Notes: a model not told the origin generated them from the sequence alone. DNA of 43,840 bases from Bacillota bacterium (GCA_012523545.1 JAAYIH010000049.1:1-43840), one strand, 5' to 3'; positions 33,371 through 41,459 are shown, counted from the stretch's first letter. A program made the numbers and translations.

Positions 33371-33901
33371 TTGAAAAGCAAAAAACAGCTGGAAGACCTG
33401 GAAAAGGCCAAAGCTCACCAGGAGCTGAGCCAAAACCAGGGTCAGACCGAGCAGCCTGTGCCGCAACCGGCGCCGCTGGACCAGTTGCAGCAACAGCTGG
33501 ACGGCCTGGCGCAAACCCTGCGCCAGCAGAGGGCAGAAACGGAGGCCGGCCTGCAGGATGCTTTCAGCCAGGCGACGGCAGGGCTGGGAGACGCCCAGGC
33601 TCTGGCCCAACTGCAGCAGGTGGTGTCTTCTCTGACCGGTCTGGCCCGAAACCAGGGCTTACAGGGTTCCGCCGCCCAGTACCACCAGCTCCTGGGCCGG
33701 CTGGAGCAAGACTTGCAAAAACAGGTACAGTCAGGTTTGCAGCAGGCTGCCCGCAGTTTGCAGCAGGGAGTGTCGGCGCTGGCCCAGGCCACAGCTGCGT
33801 TAATGGACAATCAGATTTACTGCCAGCTCATCCACCAGGTCTGTCACAGCCGCCGGCTTCTTACCAACTGGGAGTTCACCGGGGATACCCGGATACATTG
33901 A
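33371..33901 (+). CDS. Unknown Gln-rich coiled-coil protein
   Basis: I do not recognise this 176-residue protein. It is about one quarter Gln and Ala-rich, with long predicted amphipathic helices (LDQLQQQLDGLAQTLRQQ, LEQDLQKQVQSGLQQAARSLQQG), a charged N terminus (KSKKQLEDLEKAKAHQEL) and a pair of Cys near the end (YCQLIHQVC). There is no signal peptide or membrane helix. A TTG start follows AAGGAGG at 12 bases. It stands alone between queG and a terminator. Oligomeric coiled-coil scaffold or coat-associated roles are possible but unsupported. Confidence 0.65.
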   Translation: MKSKKQLEDLEKAKAHQELSQNQGQTEQPVPQPAPLDQLQQQLDGLAQTLRQQRAETEAGLQDAFSQATAGLGDAQALAQLQQVVSSLTGLARNQGLQGSAAQYHQLLGRLEQDLQKQVQSGLQQAARSLQQGVSALAQATAALMDNQIYCQLIHQVCHSRRLLTNWEFTGDTRIH

Positions 33902-33902
33902 G

Positions 33903-33929
33903 CTGCCCGCAGTGCCGGGCAGTTTTTTT
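33903..33929 (+). terminator. Intrinsic terminator after the Gln-rich protein gene
   Basis: CTGCCCG / CGGGCAG stem with a six-base loop and seven T. Confidence 0.88.
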
Positions 33930-33930
33930 C

Positions 33931-33958
33931 TTGACGGAAATACAAAATATGATATTCT
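33931..33958 (+). promoter_or_regulatory. Promoter and possible MarR operator region
   Basis: TTGACG and TATTCT are 16 bases apart. The 7-base sequence GATATTC occurs twice (33951-33957 and 33972-33978), flanking an imperfect dyad ATTCTTTT / AAGAGGAT, a plausible site for autoregulation by the downstream MarR protein. Confidence 0.5.
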
Positions 33959-34005
33959 TTTCATATAAGAGGATATTCGCCTGACGAAATATTGGAGGTG
34001 TGGCC

Positions 34006-34461
34006 ATGGAAAATGCCAACTACGAACCCTACGTAGCGGAAATTGACAAGTTAATCCGCAGGGTCAGTTTCGTTATTAAGTGCCGGGGCAGGGATATTCT
34101 CAACGAGTTTGACATTACTACACCCCAGTTTAACGCCTTGCTGTTGCTGGCTGAACACGGCGACATGACCATCGGCGAACTGGGCAACAAAATGTACCTG
34201 GCCAGCAGCACAGCCACCGACTTGATTGACCGCATGGAGCGCAACGGGCTGGTTTGCCGAAAACGGGACGCCCAGGACCGCAGAGTGGTGCGGTTGCACA
34301 TGCTGGATAAGGGCCACCAGATGATCAAAGAGGTTCTGGAGAACCGCAAGCGCTATCTCAGCAACATACTGAAACAGCTTGCAGACGATGAAATCGAGGC
34401 TTTGAAGAAATCCCTTCAGTCTTTATACGAGTTAATGAAACCCGAAATGAAAAGGGATTAA
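34006..34461 (+). CDS. MarR-family transcriptional regulator
   Basis: The 151-residue protein has the MarR winged helix: FNALLLLAEHGDMTIGELGNKMYLASSTATDLIDRMERNGLV, then the wing KRDAQDRRVVRLHML. N- and C-terminal helices form the dimer region. The ATG at 34006 follows GGAGG at 7 bases. It precedes a MATE-family efflux gene in the same direction, so it probably represses that pump and itself in response to a toxic compound. Confidence 0.88.
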   Translation: MENANYEPYVAEIDKLIRRVSFVIKCRGRDILNEFDITTPQFNALLLLAEHGDMTIGELGNKMYLASSTATDLIDRMERNGLVCRKRDAQDRRVVRLHMLDKGHQMIKEVLENRKRYLSNILKQLADDEIEALKKSLQSLYELMKPEMKRD

Positions 34462-34555
34462 CCCGGACTAAATACAATTTATGGAAAGGCTTCCGTAGCT
34501 GCAGGTCACCGACCAGGGCTGCGGTTTATTCTTGCAAAAAAGCGAGGGACTGATA

Positions 34556-35974
34556 ATGGAGCTGGCAAGGACGCGCATACCTACCCGGGAGGGGCGGTTG
34601 CACAGAAAAGAATTGCGCAGGATGGTCCTGTTGCTGGCCTGGCCGGCCATTGTGGAGATGTTTTTGGCGACGCTGGTCCAGTTTGTGGACACCGCCATGG
34701 TGGGGAGCCTGGGGGCGGTGGCCATTGCCGCCACGGGGCTGTCCGGTTCACCCCTGAACTTGCTCAACGGGCTCTTCGCCGCCCTGGGAGTGGGTTCCAC
34801 TGCGTTGGTGGCCCGCTTCACCGGAGCGGGGGACCGGGAGAGTGCAAACAAAACTGCGCAGCAATCCCTGTTGGTGGGCGTGACCTTGTCCTTGCTGGTT
34901 ACCGGTCTCGTTATGGCTTTTGCTCCCCTGATTCCCATCGTCATGGGGGCCGAGCCCGAAGTCATTCCGGTGGCTTCCGCCTACCTGCGGATCCTCAGCG
35001 TGACTTTTGTCCTTGCCTTTTCCGCATTTATCCTCAACGGTGTGCTGCGGGGCGCCGGGGATACCAAGACGCCCATGCAGGTAAACATGCTGGCCAACAT
35101 CCTCAATGTCGTCGGCAACTTCTTCCTGATTTACCCCACCCGGACGCTGGCCCTGTCCCTGCCGGGTCTGGGAGCGGCGTCGGTGACCGTTCCCGGGGCA
35201 GGACTGGGCGTGGCCGGCGCTGCCATTGCCACCGCCGCTTCCCGGGGAGTAGCCGGCATTATCGTGCTGTACATCCTGTTTTCCGGCCGGCACGGGGTGC
35301 GGCTCAGCCTCACTTTGAAACCCGATTGGGGCCTGATTCGGCGCATCATTAAAATCGGCCTGCCCGCCAGTGGCGAACGGATAATAATGTCCGGCGGACA
35401 GATGGTCTTTGCTGCCATCGTTCTGGGCCTGGGGACGGCGCAGTACGCCGCCCACCACCTGGCCATTGTTGCCGAATCCATATCCTATATGCCCGGCTTT
35501 GGCTTTTCCATGGCTGCCACCACCCTGGTGGGGCAGGGGCTGGGAGCACGAAATGTCCGGCTGGCGGAGCAAAGCGGGTATACTACCTGGAGAATGAGTC
35601 TGGCCGTCATGGGACTGATGGGAGTGGTGTTTCTCCTCTTTCCCGAATACCTGGTAATGATATTTAACCGGGATCCGGAAATTGTGGGTTACGGGGCCAT
35701 GTGCCTGCGCATGGTTGCCCTGGGCCAGGTTCCCCTGGCCACTGCCATGGTCCTTACCGGGGCCTTGCGGGGCGCGGGCGATACCGTGCCGCCGCTGGTC
35801 ATCGCTCTGACTGGGATGTGGGGCGTGCGTCTTACTTTGGCCTGGTTGTTGGTCAACCAGCTCCAACTGGGACTGGCGGGGGCGTGGACGGCCATGATTG
35901 TCGACCTGTGGGTGCGGGGAACGATTACTTTCCTGCGCTTCAGGAGCGGAAAATGGCAGACCGTCAAGGTCTGA
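34556..35974 (+). CDS. MATE-family multidrug/sodium antiporter
   Basis: The 472-residue membrane protein has about twelve helices in two similar halves. The N-terminal half shows WPAIVEMFLATLVQFVDTAMVG, the family opening, and NGVLRGAGDTKTPM; the second half repeats TGALRGAGDTVPP. MATE proteins export cationic drugs using Na+ or H+. I start at ATG 34556 after GCGAGGGA. It sits between marR and a UPF0316 gene. Confidence 0.92.
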   Translation: MELARTRIPTREGRLHRKELRRMVLLLAWPAIVEMFLATLVQFVDTAMVGSLGAVAIAATGLSGSPLNLLNGLFAALGVGSTALVARFTGAGDRESANKTAQQSLLVGVTLSLLVTGLVMAFAPLIPIVMGAEPEVIPVASAYLRILSVTFVLAFSAFILNGVLRGAGDTKTPMQVNMLANILNVVGNFFLIYPTRTLALSLPGLGAASVTVPGAGLGVAGAAIATAASRGVAGIIVLYILFSGRHGVRLSLTLKPDWGLIRRIIKIGLPASGERIIMSGGQMVFAAIVLGLGTAQYAAHHLAIVAESISYMPGFGFSMAATTLVGQGLGARNVRLAEQSGYTTWRMSLAVMGLMGVVFLLFPEYLVMIFNRDPEIVGYGAMCLRMVALGQVPLATAMVLTGALRGAGDTVPPLVIALTGMWGVRLTLAWLLVNQLQLGLAGAWTAMIVDLWVRGTITFLRFRSGKWQTVKV

Positions 35975-35987
35975 AGGAGGCAAGAAA

Positions 35988-36512
35988 ATGGTTGAAGCTG
36001 TACTTACAGGGATGCTGATATTTTTTGCCCGGGTTACCGACGTTTCCCTGGGTACCATGCGCATGCTGATGCTGGTGAAGGGGCGGAGGTTGCAGGCTGC
36101 CGCCTTTGGTTTTTTTGAGGCCATGATCTATGTAGTTGCCCTGAGCCGGGTGGTGACCCAGCTGAACAGGTGGGAATACGTGCTGGTCTATGCCCTGGGT
36201 TTTGCGTCCGGCAACTTCCTGGGCGTGTTTTTGGAGGAAAGGATGGCTTTGGGCTACGCCGGGGTGGAAATAATTGTCCGGTCGGAAAGCGATGCACTGG
36301 TTCAAAAGCTGCGGGAAGAGGGCTTTGGCGTCACCGTCGGCGAGGGCTGGGGCAAGGAGGGGCCCAAGGACATTCTCACGGTGATATTGCCCCGCCGGCA
36401 AATGCCGAAACTGATGGAGCTGGTGCGCAGCCATGACAACAAGGCCTTTACCATCGTCATGGATGCCCGCAAAACCCTGGGCGGGTTTTACCGCCGGCAA
36501 AAATCCAAGTAG
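35988..36512 (+). CDS. UPF0316/DUF2179-family membrane protein
   Basis: The 174-residue protein has an N-terminal part with about three membrane helices (starting AVLTGMLIFFARVTDVSLGTMRML) and a C-terminal soluble DUF2179-like domain (EIIVRSESDALVQKLREEGFGVTV and the closing DNKAFTIVMDARKTLGGFYRR). This matches the YebE/UPF0316 family of unknown function; the DUF2179 domain is thought to bind a small ligand. It follows the MATE gene by 13 bases with a GAAGGAGG ribosome site, so co-transcription is likely. Confidence 0.87.
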   Translation: MVEAVLTGMLIFFARVTDVSLGTMRMLMLVKGRRLQAAAFGFFEAMIYVVALSRVVTQLNRWEYVLVYALGFASGNFLGVFLEERMALGYAGVEIIVRSESDALVQKLREEGFGVTVGEGWGKEGPKDILTVILPRRQMPKLMELVRSHDNKAFTIVMDARKTLGGFYRRQKSK

Positions 36513-36529
36513 GGTGCAATATGGCGCTG

Positions 36530-36552
36530 ATGAGTCTCCGGACTCATTTTTT
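36530..36552 (+). terminator. Intrinsic terminator before murI
   Basis: ATGAGTC / GACTCAT stem with a four-base loop and six T; it ends the marR-MATE-UPF0316 unit. Confidence 0.8.
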
Positions 36553-36641
36553 GTCTGCTGGCTGAATGCCGGCTGTAGCGAAAAGTGTGGAAATGTGATA
36601 TATTGGCACTGTCCATTCCGCCAATGTTGGGAGGTCTCAGT

Positions 36642-37442
36642 GTGCTGGCAAGGGAAAAGGCCATTGGCCTGCTGGATTCCGGTGTGGGCGGCCTCACTCT
36701 GGTCAAAGAACTCAACCGCCTGTTGCCGGGCGAGAACATAGTTTATTTTGGCGATACGGCCCGAATGCCTTATGGGCCGCGGCCTCCGCATGAGGTCAGG
36801 GATTTTGCCGTAGAAATAATAGAATTTCTGGCCGCTACCCAGGATTTGAAGCTCTTTATCGTCGCCTGCAATACCGCCACCGCGGTGGGTCTGGCTCATT
36901 ATCAGGCGCTTTTTCCCTTTCCCATTCTGGGGGTGCTGGAGCCCGGGGCCCGGGCGGCCTTGAAGGTAAGCAAGTCCCGGCGCATCGGCGTAATCGGCAC
37001 CGAAGGCACCATCGCCAGCAAAGCTTACCCCCAGGTGTTGACGGCCCTGGACCCGGAGGTAAAGGTGTTTGACAAGGCGTGCCCGTTATTCGTGTTGTTG
37101 GTGGAAAACCAGCTGGTGGATACTCCCGAGGCCGACAAGGTGGCCCGGAGCTACCTCCGGCCCCTGCAGGAGCAGGGCATTGATACGCTGATTTTGGGCT
37201 GCACCCACTACCCGCTCATGGAGCACGTGCTGGCCCGGGTCATGGGCGACCAGGTGGCTCTGGTCAATTCTGCTACGGCCACAGCCCTTTCCGCCAGGGA
37301 TATTTTGGCGCAAAGCGATTTGCTCAACCCGGGGCAACGGGGCTGGCAGCGGTTTTTTGTCAGCGGCGACCCGCAGAATTTTGCAGAAATCGGCAGCAAG
37401 CTGCTGGGGTATCCCCTCAGAGCGTACCGGGTGGTCTTTTAG
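36642..37442 (+). CDS. murI: Glutamate racemase MurI
   Basis: The 266-residue cytosolic enzyme makes D-glutamate for peptidoglycan. It has both catalytic cysteines, Cys76 in VACNTATA and Cys187 in LGCTHYPL, and the opening GLLDSGVGGLTLVKEL and VYFGDTARMPYGPR. The GTG at 36642 follows GGGAGGT at 7 bases; the frame is open further upstream but without family residues. It starts the conserved Firmicute order murI-gerM-rph-XTPase-phosphodiesterase. Confidence 0.93.
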   Translation: MLAREKAIGLLDSGVGGLTLVKELNRLLPGENIVYFGDTARMPYGPRPPHEVRDFAVEIIEFLAATQDLKLFIVACNTATAVGLAHYQALFPFPILGVLEPGARAALKVSKSRRIGVIGTEGTIASKAYPQVLTALDPEVKVFDKACPLFVLLVENQLVDTPEADKVARSYLRPLQEQGIDTLILGCTHYPLMEHVLARVMGDQVALVNSATATALSARDILAQSDLLNPGQRGWQRFFVSGDPQNFAEIGSKLLGYPLRAYRVVF

Positions 37443-37480
37443 CTGGCTGACCTGCGGCAGCCGGCAATAATATATCTGCT

Positions 37481-37513
37481 CCCCTTTGGCATATATATAA
37501 AAAAACAAAGGGG
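37481..37513 (+). promoter_or_regulatory. Hairpin that could hide the gerM ribosome site
   Basis: CCCCTTTG (37481-37488) and CAAAGGGG (37506-37513) form an 8-bp stem around an AT-rich 17-base loop. The 3' arm is part of the AAAGGGGGG ribosome site, so the structure could limit gerM translation. Confidence 0.45.
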
Positions 37514-37522
37514 GGAACACAG

Positions 37523-38524
37523 ATGCGCAAAGCCTTGTGTTTGCTGCTGGCAGTGACGTTGCTGGTTGCCGTCGGCGGCTGCGGAATAATGGATTGGATT
37601 TTTCCCGAGGACAAAGACAAGGACCCCGATGAACAGAACCACGAGCATCCCGGTCCGCAGGAGGAAGGAACGGCAGTCCGGGGCCGAACTCTGTATGTTG
37701 CCGACATGCACGGCCGCTGGTGTCTGCCCGTAACTTACGATGTGCCCTGGGAAGAAGGAATTGCCAAAGCTGTGCTCCGGCATTTGGTGGAGGGAGGGCC
37801 GGCGCAGCAGTTTTTGGAAACCAAAGGCCTCAAGGCGCCTATCCCGGCCGGCACTGTTATTCTGGGCATGTCCATTAAGGACGGGGCGTGCATCGTGGAC
37901 TTCAGCTCAGAGCTGTTGCAGACGGCCGACGCCGTTCATGAACAACTTATTCTCGACGCCGTGACGTACACCCTGACCGAGTTTGCCACCATTGACACGG
38001 TGTCCATCAGGGTAAACGGCAAGGCCCTCACCAAAATGCCCCACGGCACCCCTGTCGATCCGGTTTTGTCCCGGGCACGGGGGATCAATGTCGCTGCTTC
38101 GCCCAAGGGGACTGGGGCGGCGGTAACGGTGTACATGCGCATGGACAGCCTGGCCGGGGGCACGCTGCTGGTGCCGGTGACGCGTCCGGTGTCCATGGCA
38201 GTTGAGCCCGCCAGGGCAGCACTGGAACAGCTCATCGGCGGTCCGGACCCTGGTGCGGGGCTTAAGCCGGTGTTGCCTGCCTCTGTCCGGGTGGAGGGCC
38301 TGACGCTGGAAGGGAATACGGCGGCGGTGGACTTTAGCCCGGAACTGGCCGGGCTGGATGATCTCGACGTGGTTGTGGCAGCCGTTGTGCTGTCCCTCAC
38401 CGAATTGCCCGGCATTGAAAGGGTGCGGCTGACAGCCGGCGGCCGGGCGCTGGAACTGCCCGACGGCAGCATCCTGGCCGAACCGGTGGTTCGCCCTGCT
38501 TCCGCCAATCCCCTGGTCTTTTAG
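37523..38524 (+). CDS. gerM: GerM-like lipoprotein with two GerMN domains
   Basis: The 333-residue protein has a lipoprotein signal ending VGGC (Cys20), an acidic low-complexity spacer (DKDKDPDEQNHEH), then two GerMN domains (about 60-185 and 195-320). Each carries a conserved pattern: VDFSSELLQTADAVHEQLILDAVTYTLTEFATIDTVSIRVNG in the first and VDFSPELAGLDDLDVVVAAVVLSLTELPGIERVRL in the second. GerM acts in sporulation and germination at the spore envelope. It lies between murI and rph, as in Bacillus. Confidence 0.9.
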   Translation: MRKALCLLLAVTLLVAVGGCGIMDWIFPEDKDKDPDEQNHEHPGPQEEGTAVRGRTLYVADMHGRWCLPVTYDVPWEEGIAKAVLRHLVEGGPAQQFLETKGLKAPIPAGTVILGMSIKDGACIVDFSSELLQTADAVHEQLILDAVTYTLTEFATIDTVSIRVNGKALTKMPHGTPVDPVLSRARGINVAASPKGTGAAVTVYMRMDSLAGGTLLVPVTRPVSMAVEPARAALEQLIGGPDPGAGLKPVLPASVRVEGLTLEGNTAAVDFSPELAGLDDLDVVVAAVVLSLTELPGIERVRLTAGGRALELPDGSILAEPVVRPASANPLVF

Positions 38525-38696
38525 CCGGTATACGGCAAGGCCGGCCATGTATTTTGGCCAGCCTGTTCCCTTGTTCCGGCGGGGGACAAGCCCGGCGTGG
38601 GGCGGACGCCGGCAATCGGGAAATATTTCTAAAACCCCGCCAACAGGGTATACTTTAAGGAGAATCCAGGCGCCCCTTGTGAGGAAGGTGATTTGA

Positions 38697-39500
38697 TTGA
38701 GAAGCGACGGACGCATGAACAACCAATTGCGGGCGGTGCATATTACCCCCGGTATAAACAAATACGCCGAAGGCTCGGTTCTTATCGAATGGGGCGATAC
38801 CAAGGTTATCTGCACTGCCACGGTGGAAGAGAAGGTGCCCGCGTTCATCAAAGGGACCGGCCAGGGATGGGTTACCGCTGAATACGCCATGTTGCCCAGG
38901 GCCACCGAGACCAGAAATGTCCGGGACGCTGCCCGGGGCAGGATTGCCGGCAGGACCCACGAAATTCAGCGTTTAATCGGCCGGTCGCTGCGGGCGGTGG
39001 TGGACCTTAAACGGCTGGGGGAACGCACCCTGTGGCTGGACTGCGATGTCCTGCAGGCCGACGGCGGTACGCGCACCGCCTCTCTCACCGGCGCCTTTGT
39101 GGCCATGGTTTTGGCCATGGAAAACCTGGCGGCCCGGGAAATCCTGGAAGTTGTGCCGGTGACGGATTTTCTGGCGGCGGTAAGCGTCGGCATCGTCGAC
39201 GGAAAGTGCCTGCTGGACCTGCAGTACCAAGAGGATTCCATGGCTCAGGTGGATATGAACATAGTAATGACTGGCCGGGGTGAATTTGTGGAGATTCAGG
39301 GCACCGCCGAAGGCAAGCCTTTTACCCCTGCTGAACTGGAAGAACTGCTGAATTTGGCCAGGACTGGCATCGGCATGCTGGTGGATAAGCAGGCTGCGGC
39401 GCTGCCCAATTTTACGCCGTGGATTCCTCCAGACGATGGGGAAGAAGCCGCAACGGAGGAAAGCGAAAGCGATGCGACCCGGGATGAAGAAACTGACTAG
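38697..39500 (+). CDS. rph: Ribonuclease PH
   Basis: The 267-residue protein starts [18 protein letters not shown] and contains [45 protein letters not shown] and [18 protein letters not shown], the RNase PH signatures. It trims tRNA 3' ends using phosphate. A TTG start at 38697 follows GAGGAAGG. About 25 acidic residues at the C terminus ([19 protein letters not shown]) extend beyond the usual length. The end overlaps the next gene by 29 bases. Confidence 0.93.
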   Translation: MRSDGRMNNQLRAVHITPGINKYAEGSVLIEWGDTKVICTATVEEKVPAFIKGTGQGWVTAEYAMLPRATETRNVRDAARGRIAGRTHEIQRLIGRSLRAVVDLKRLGERTLWLDCDVLQADGGTRTASLTGAFVAMVLAMENLAAREILEVVPVTDFLAAVSVGIVDGKCLLDLQYQEDSMAQVDMNIVMTGRGEFVEIQGTAEGKPFTPAELEELLNLARTGIGMLVDKQAAALPNFTPWIPPDDGEEAATEESESDATRDEETD

Positions 39501-40080
39501 CCTGGTGGTGGCGACGCACAACGTGCACAAGCTGGAAGAGATTGCGGCGTGGTTCGGCCCGTACGGCGTGGAGATCGTGCCGCTGTCTCTGTTTTCCCAG
39601 GAAATGCCTGCCGAGACGGGCACAACCTTTGCTGAAAATGCGCTGATAAAAGCCCGGCACGGTTACCTGGCGTCGGGGTTGCCGACATTGGCCGATGACT
39701 CGGGCCTGGAAGTGGATTTTCTGGGCGGTGCGCCGGGAGTCTTCTCTTCCCGGTTTGCCGGCGAGGGGGCCAATGACGAGGAAAACAACCGCAAACTCCT
39801 GGCAGCCATGGGCGATACCCCGTTGCGCACTGCGCGCTTCCGCTGCGTCATGGTTTTGGTTTGGGGCGCTGCCGCCGTCCAGGCCGAGGGTGTATGTCCC
39901 GGCGTCATTTTGCATCGTCCCCGGGGTGAAGGCGGTTTCGGCTACGATCCCCTTTTCTGGCTGCCCGGCAAAAATTGCTCCATGGCCGAACTCAGCCGGG
40001 AGGAGAAAAATAAAATCAGTCACAGGGCCCGGGCCCTGGCGAACCTGGTCACAAAATTGGAGGCTGAGGGGTTGATTTAG
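39472..40080 (+). CDS. XTP/dITP diphosphatase (RdgB/HAM1 family)
   Basis: The protein of about 202 residues has the HAM1 signatures [53 protein letters not shown], the [11 protein letters not shown] block and the closing [11 protein letters not shown]. It removes non-canonical purine nucleotides. The start is ATG 39472 (GGAGGA upstream), or ATG 39484. It overlaps rph, and the next gene begins two bases after its stop. Confidence 0.92.
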   Translation: MRPGMKKLTSLVVATHNVHKLEEIAAWFGPYGVEIVPLSLFSQEMPAETGTTFAENALIKARHGYLASGLPTLADDSGLEVDFLGGAPGVFSSRFAGEGANDEENNRKLLAAMGDTPLRTARFRCVMVLVWGAAAVQAEGVCPGVILHRPRGEGGFGYDPLFWLPGKNCSMAELSREEKNKISHRARALANLVTKLEAEGLI

Positions 40081-40081
40081 C

Positions 40082-40564
40082 GTGTTGCTGGCTTTGGGCG
40101 ACAGCCATCGCAATCGCATTGCCCTGGACAAGATTGCAGAACTCATTGGCACAGAGCGCCCCCAACTCTTTGTCCACACCGGTGACAATTTTTCCGATTA
40201 CAAGTTGTTGCGCAAGAAGACCGGCATCCCCGGTTTTGGCGTGAGGGGCAACTGTGACATGGGCATTATTCCCGGGGCAAAAGAAGAATTGATTTTCTCC
40301 TATGCCGGGAAGCAAATTTTGCTGACCCACGGGCACTTGTACGGAGTAAAATATTCACTCAGAGATTTGCACCAGCGGGCCGAAGAACTGGGCGTGGATG
40401 CGGTGATCTTTGGACATAGTCACGTCGCCCTGCTGGAGCGGGCAGGCGGCATATGGCTGATTAATCCCGGCAGCCTCTCGCTGCCGCGGCGCGGCAGCCG
40501 GCCCGGTTTTGCCCGAATCTGGGTGGATGAAGGCGAAATCAAAGGCGAACTGGCGACATTATAA
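40082..40564 (+). CDS. Metallophosphoesterase, YfcE/MJ0936 family
   Basis: The 160-residue protein has metal motifs in order: LGDSHRN, HTGDN, GNCD, THGH and GHSH. This matches small bacterial phosphodiesterases of the YfcE/YsnB type. A GTG start follows the XTPase stop at once. It ends the murI-gerM-rph unit; the last position equals YsnB in Bacillus. Confidence 0.88.
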   Translation: MLLALGDSHRNRIALDKIAELIGTERPQLFVHTGDNFSDYKLLRKKTGIPGFGVRGNCDMGIIPGAKEELIFSYAGKQILLTHGHLYGVKYSLRDLHQRAEELGVDAVIFGHSHVALLERAGGIWLINPGSLSLPRRGSRPGFARIWVDEGEIKGELATL

Positions 40565-40600
40565 TTGCAAATTTTTGGGGCAAAAACTTAAAAGCGGGTT

Positions 40601-40628
40601 TTGACAAAAAGGATTTTTTCGCTATAAT
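40601..40628 (+). promoter_or_regulatory. Sigma-A promoter of the tRNA cluster
   Basis: Perfect TTGACA and TATAAT, 16 bases apart, 23 bases before tRNA-Gly(CCC). Confidence 0.88.
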
Positions 40629-40651
40629 ATAAATTGCGATTGCGGATATGG

Positions 40652-40725
40652 GCGGGTATAGCTCAGTGGTAGAGCTCCAGCTTCCCAAGCTGGCTGCGTG
40701 GGTTCGATTCCCATTACCCGCTCCA
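40652..40725 (+). tRNA. tRNA-Gly (CCC)
   Basis: 74-base cloverleaf; acceptor GCGGGTA / TACCCGC, anticodon loop TTCCCAA, discriminator T, encoded CCA. Confidence 0.95.
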
Positions 40726-40794
40726 TTAATTATTTATTGACTTCAGGCGTTGCGGATGGTATAGTGATTGTTGGCCGCTTGCCTGAACGGACAG

Positions 40795-40870
40795 ACGCCT
40801 GTAGCTCAGTGGACAGAGCAACGGACTTCTAATCCGTGGGTCGGGGGTTCGAATCCCTCCAGGCGTGCCA
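40795..40870 (+). tRNA. tRNA-Arg (TCT)
   Basis: 76-base cloverleaf; acceptor ACGCCTG / CAGGCGT, anticodon loop CTTCTAA giving TCT, discriminator G, encoded CCA. Confidence 0.95.
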
Positions 40871-40877
40871 CTTTTTT

Positions 40878-40985
40878 GAAGCAGGAAGCAAGAAGTCAGA
40901 AGTCGGAGAATCTATAAAAACAGAGCAAGGAATCAGAAGTCTGACTTCCGACTCTCGATTTCCGACCTCCGATTTCCGACTTCCA
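40878..40985. repeat. Imperfect inverted repeat of GAAGTC / TCCGAC units between tRNA genes
   Basis: The left part is purine-rich with GAAGTCAGAAGTCGGAG; the right part is pyrimidine-rich with repeated TTCCGAC, CTCCGA and TTTCCGAC units. Together they form a long imperfect palindrome in the tRNA-Arg/tRNA-His spacer. A related pyrimidine half-copy occurs at 41370-41408. Confidence 0.7.
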
Positions 40986-40992
40986 GTAACGT

Positions 40993-41070
40993 GGTGGGTG
41001 TAGCTCAGCTGGCTAGAGCACCAGATTGTGGCTCTGGGGGCCGGGGGTTCGAATCCCCTCACTCACCCCA
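40993..41070 (+). tRNA. tRNA-His (GTG)
   Basis: Cloverleaf with acceptor GTGGGTG / CACTCAC, an encoded extra G at -1 opposite discriminator C, anticodon GTG and CCA. Confidence 0.93.
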
Positions 41071-41078
41071 ATATTCGA

Positions 41079-41154
41079 TGGGGCGTCGCCAAGTTGGTAA
41101 GGCACGGGACTTTTACTCCCGCATGCGTAGGTTCGAGTCCTGCCGCCCCAGCCA
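41079..41154 (+). tRNA. tRNA with Gln-type body but TTT (Lys) anticodon
   Basis: A 76-base cloverleaf with all parts intact: acceptor TGGGGCG / CGCCCCA (U1-A72), discriminator G, D arm CGCCAAGTTGGTAAGGC and encoded CCA, all typical of Firmicute tRNA-Gln. The anticodon loop is CTTTTAC, giving UUU (Lys), where tRNA-Gln has CTTTGAC. A normal tRNA-Lys(UUU) with a Lys-type body follows 12 bases later. Whether it is charged with Gln, Lys or nothing cannot be read from sequence. Confidence 0.85.
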
Positions 41155-41166
41155 TTTTTTATTTCC

Positions 41167-41242
41167 GGGCCATTAGCTCAGTTGGCAGAGCACCTGACTT
41201 TTAATCAGGGTGTCGGTGGTTCGAATCCACCATGGCTCACCA
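41167..41242 (+). tRNA. tRNA-Lys (TTT)
   Basis: 76-base cloverleaf; acceptor GGGCCAT / ATGGCTC, anticodon loop CTTTTAA, discriminator A, encoded CCA; standard Lys type. Confidence 0.95.
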
Positions 41243-41250
41243 TTTTTTTT

Positions 41251-41335
41251 GCGAGAATGGTGGAATTGGCAGACACGCTAGACTTAGGATCTAGTGCCGC
41301 AAGGTGTGAGGGTTCGAATCCCTCTTCTCGCACCA
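41251..41335 (+). tRNA. tRNA-Leu (TAG)
   Basis: 85-base class II tRNA; acceptor GCGAGAA / TTCTCGC, anticodon loop CTTAGGA giving TAG, long variable arm TGCCGCAAGGTGT, encoded CCA. Confidence 0.95.
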
Positions 41336-41345
41336 CATCATCTCC

Positions 41346-41367
41346 TCCGGGAAACCCGGGTTTTTTT
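41346..41367 (+). terminator. Intrinsic terminator after tRNA-Leu
   Basis: CCGGG-AAA-CCCGG stem followed by seven T; ends the six-tRNA transcript. Confidence 0.75.
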
Positions 41368-41369
41368 AC

Positions 41370-41408
41370 TTTTCCGACCTCTGACATCCGGCTTCCGATT
41401 TCCGGTAC
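41370..41408. repeat. Half-copy of the TTCCGAC repeat
   Basis: TTTCCGACCTCTGACATCC followed by GGCTTCCGATTTCCGG resembles the pyrimidine half of the repeat at 40878-40985. Confidence 0.5.
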
Positions 41409-41415
41409 GCCGGGC

Positions 41416-41444
41416 TTGACAATGGGGACGAAGATTACTATAAT
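41416..41444 (+). promoter_or_regulatory. Sigma-A promoter of tRNA-Gly(GCC)
   Basis: Perfect TTGACA and TATAAT with 17-base spacing, so this last tRNA is expressed separately from the cluster. Confidence 0.9.
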
Positions 41445-41459
41445 TGTGCATGTAGAAAT

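Noticed and set aside
40878-41408. Repeats between tRNA genes considered as a CRISPR array
   Set aside because: The units are short and variable, have no regular spacers, and no cas genes occur.
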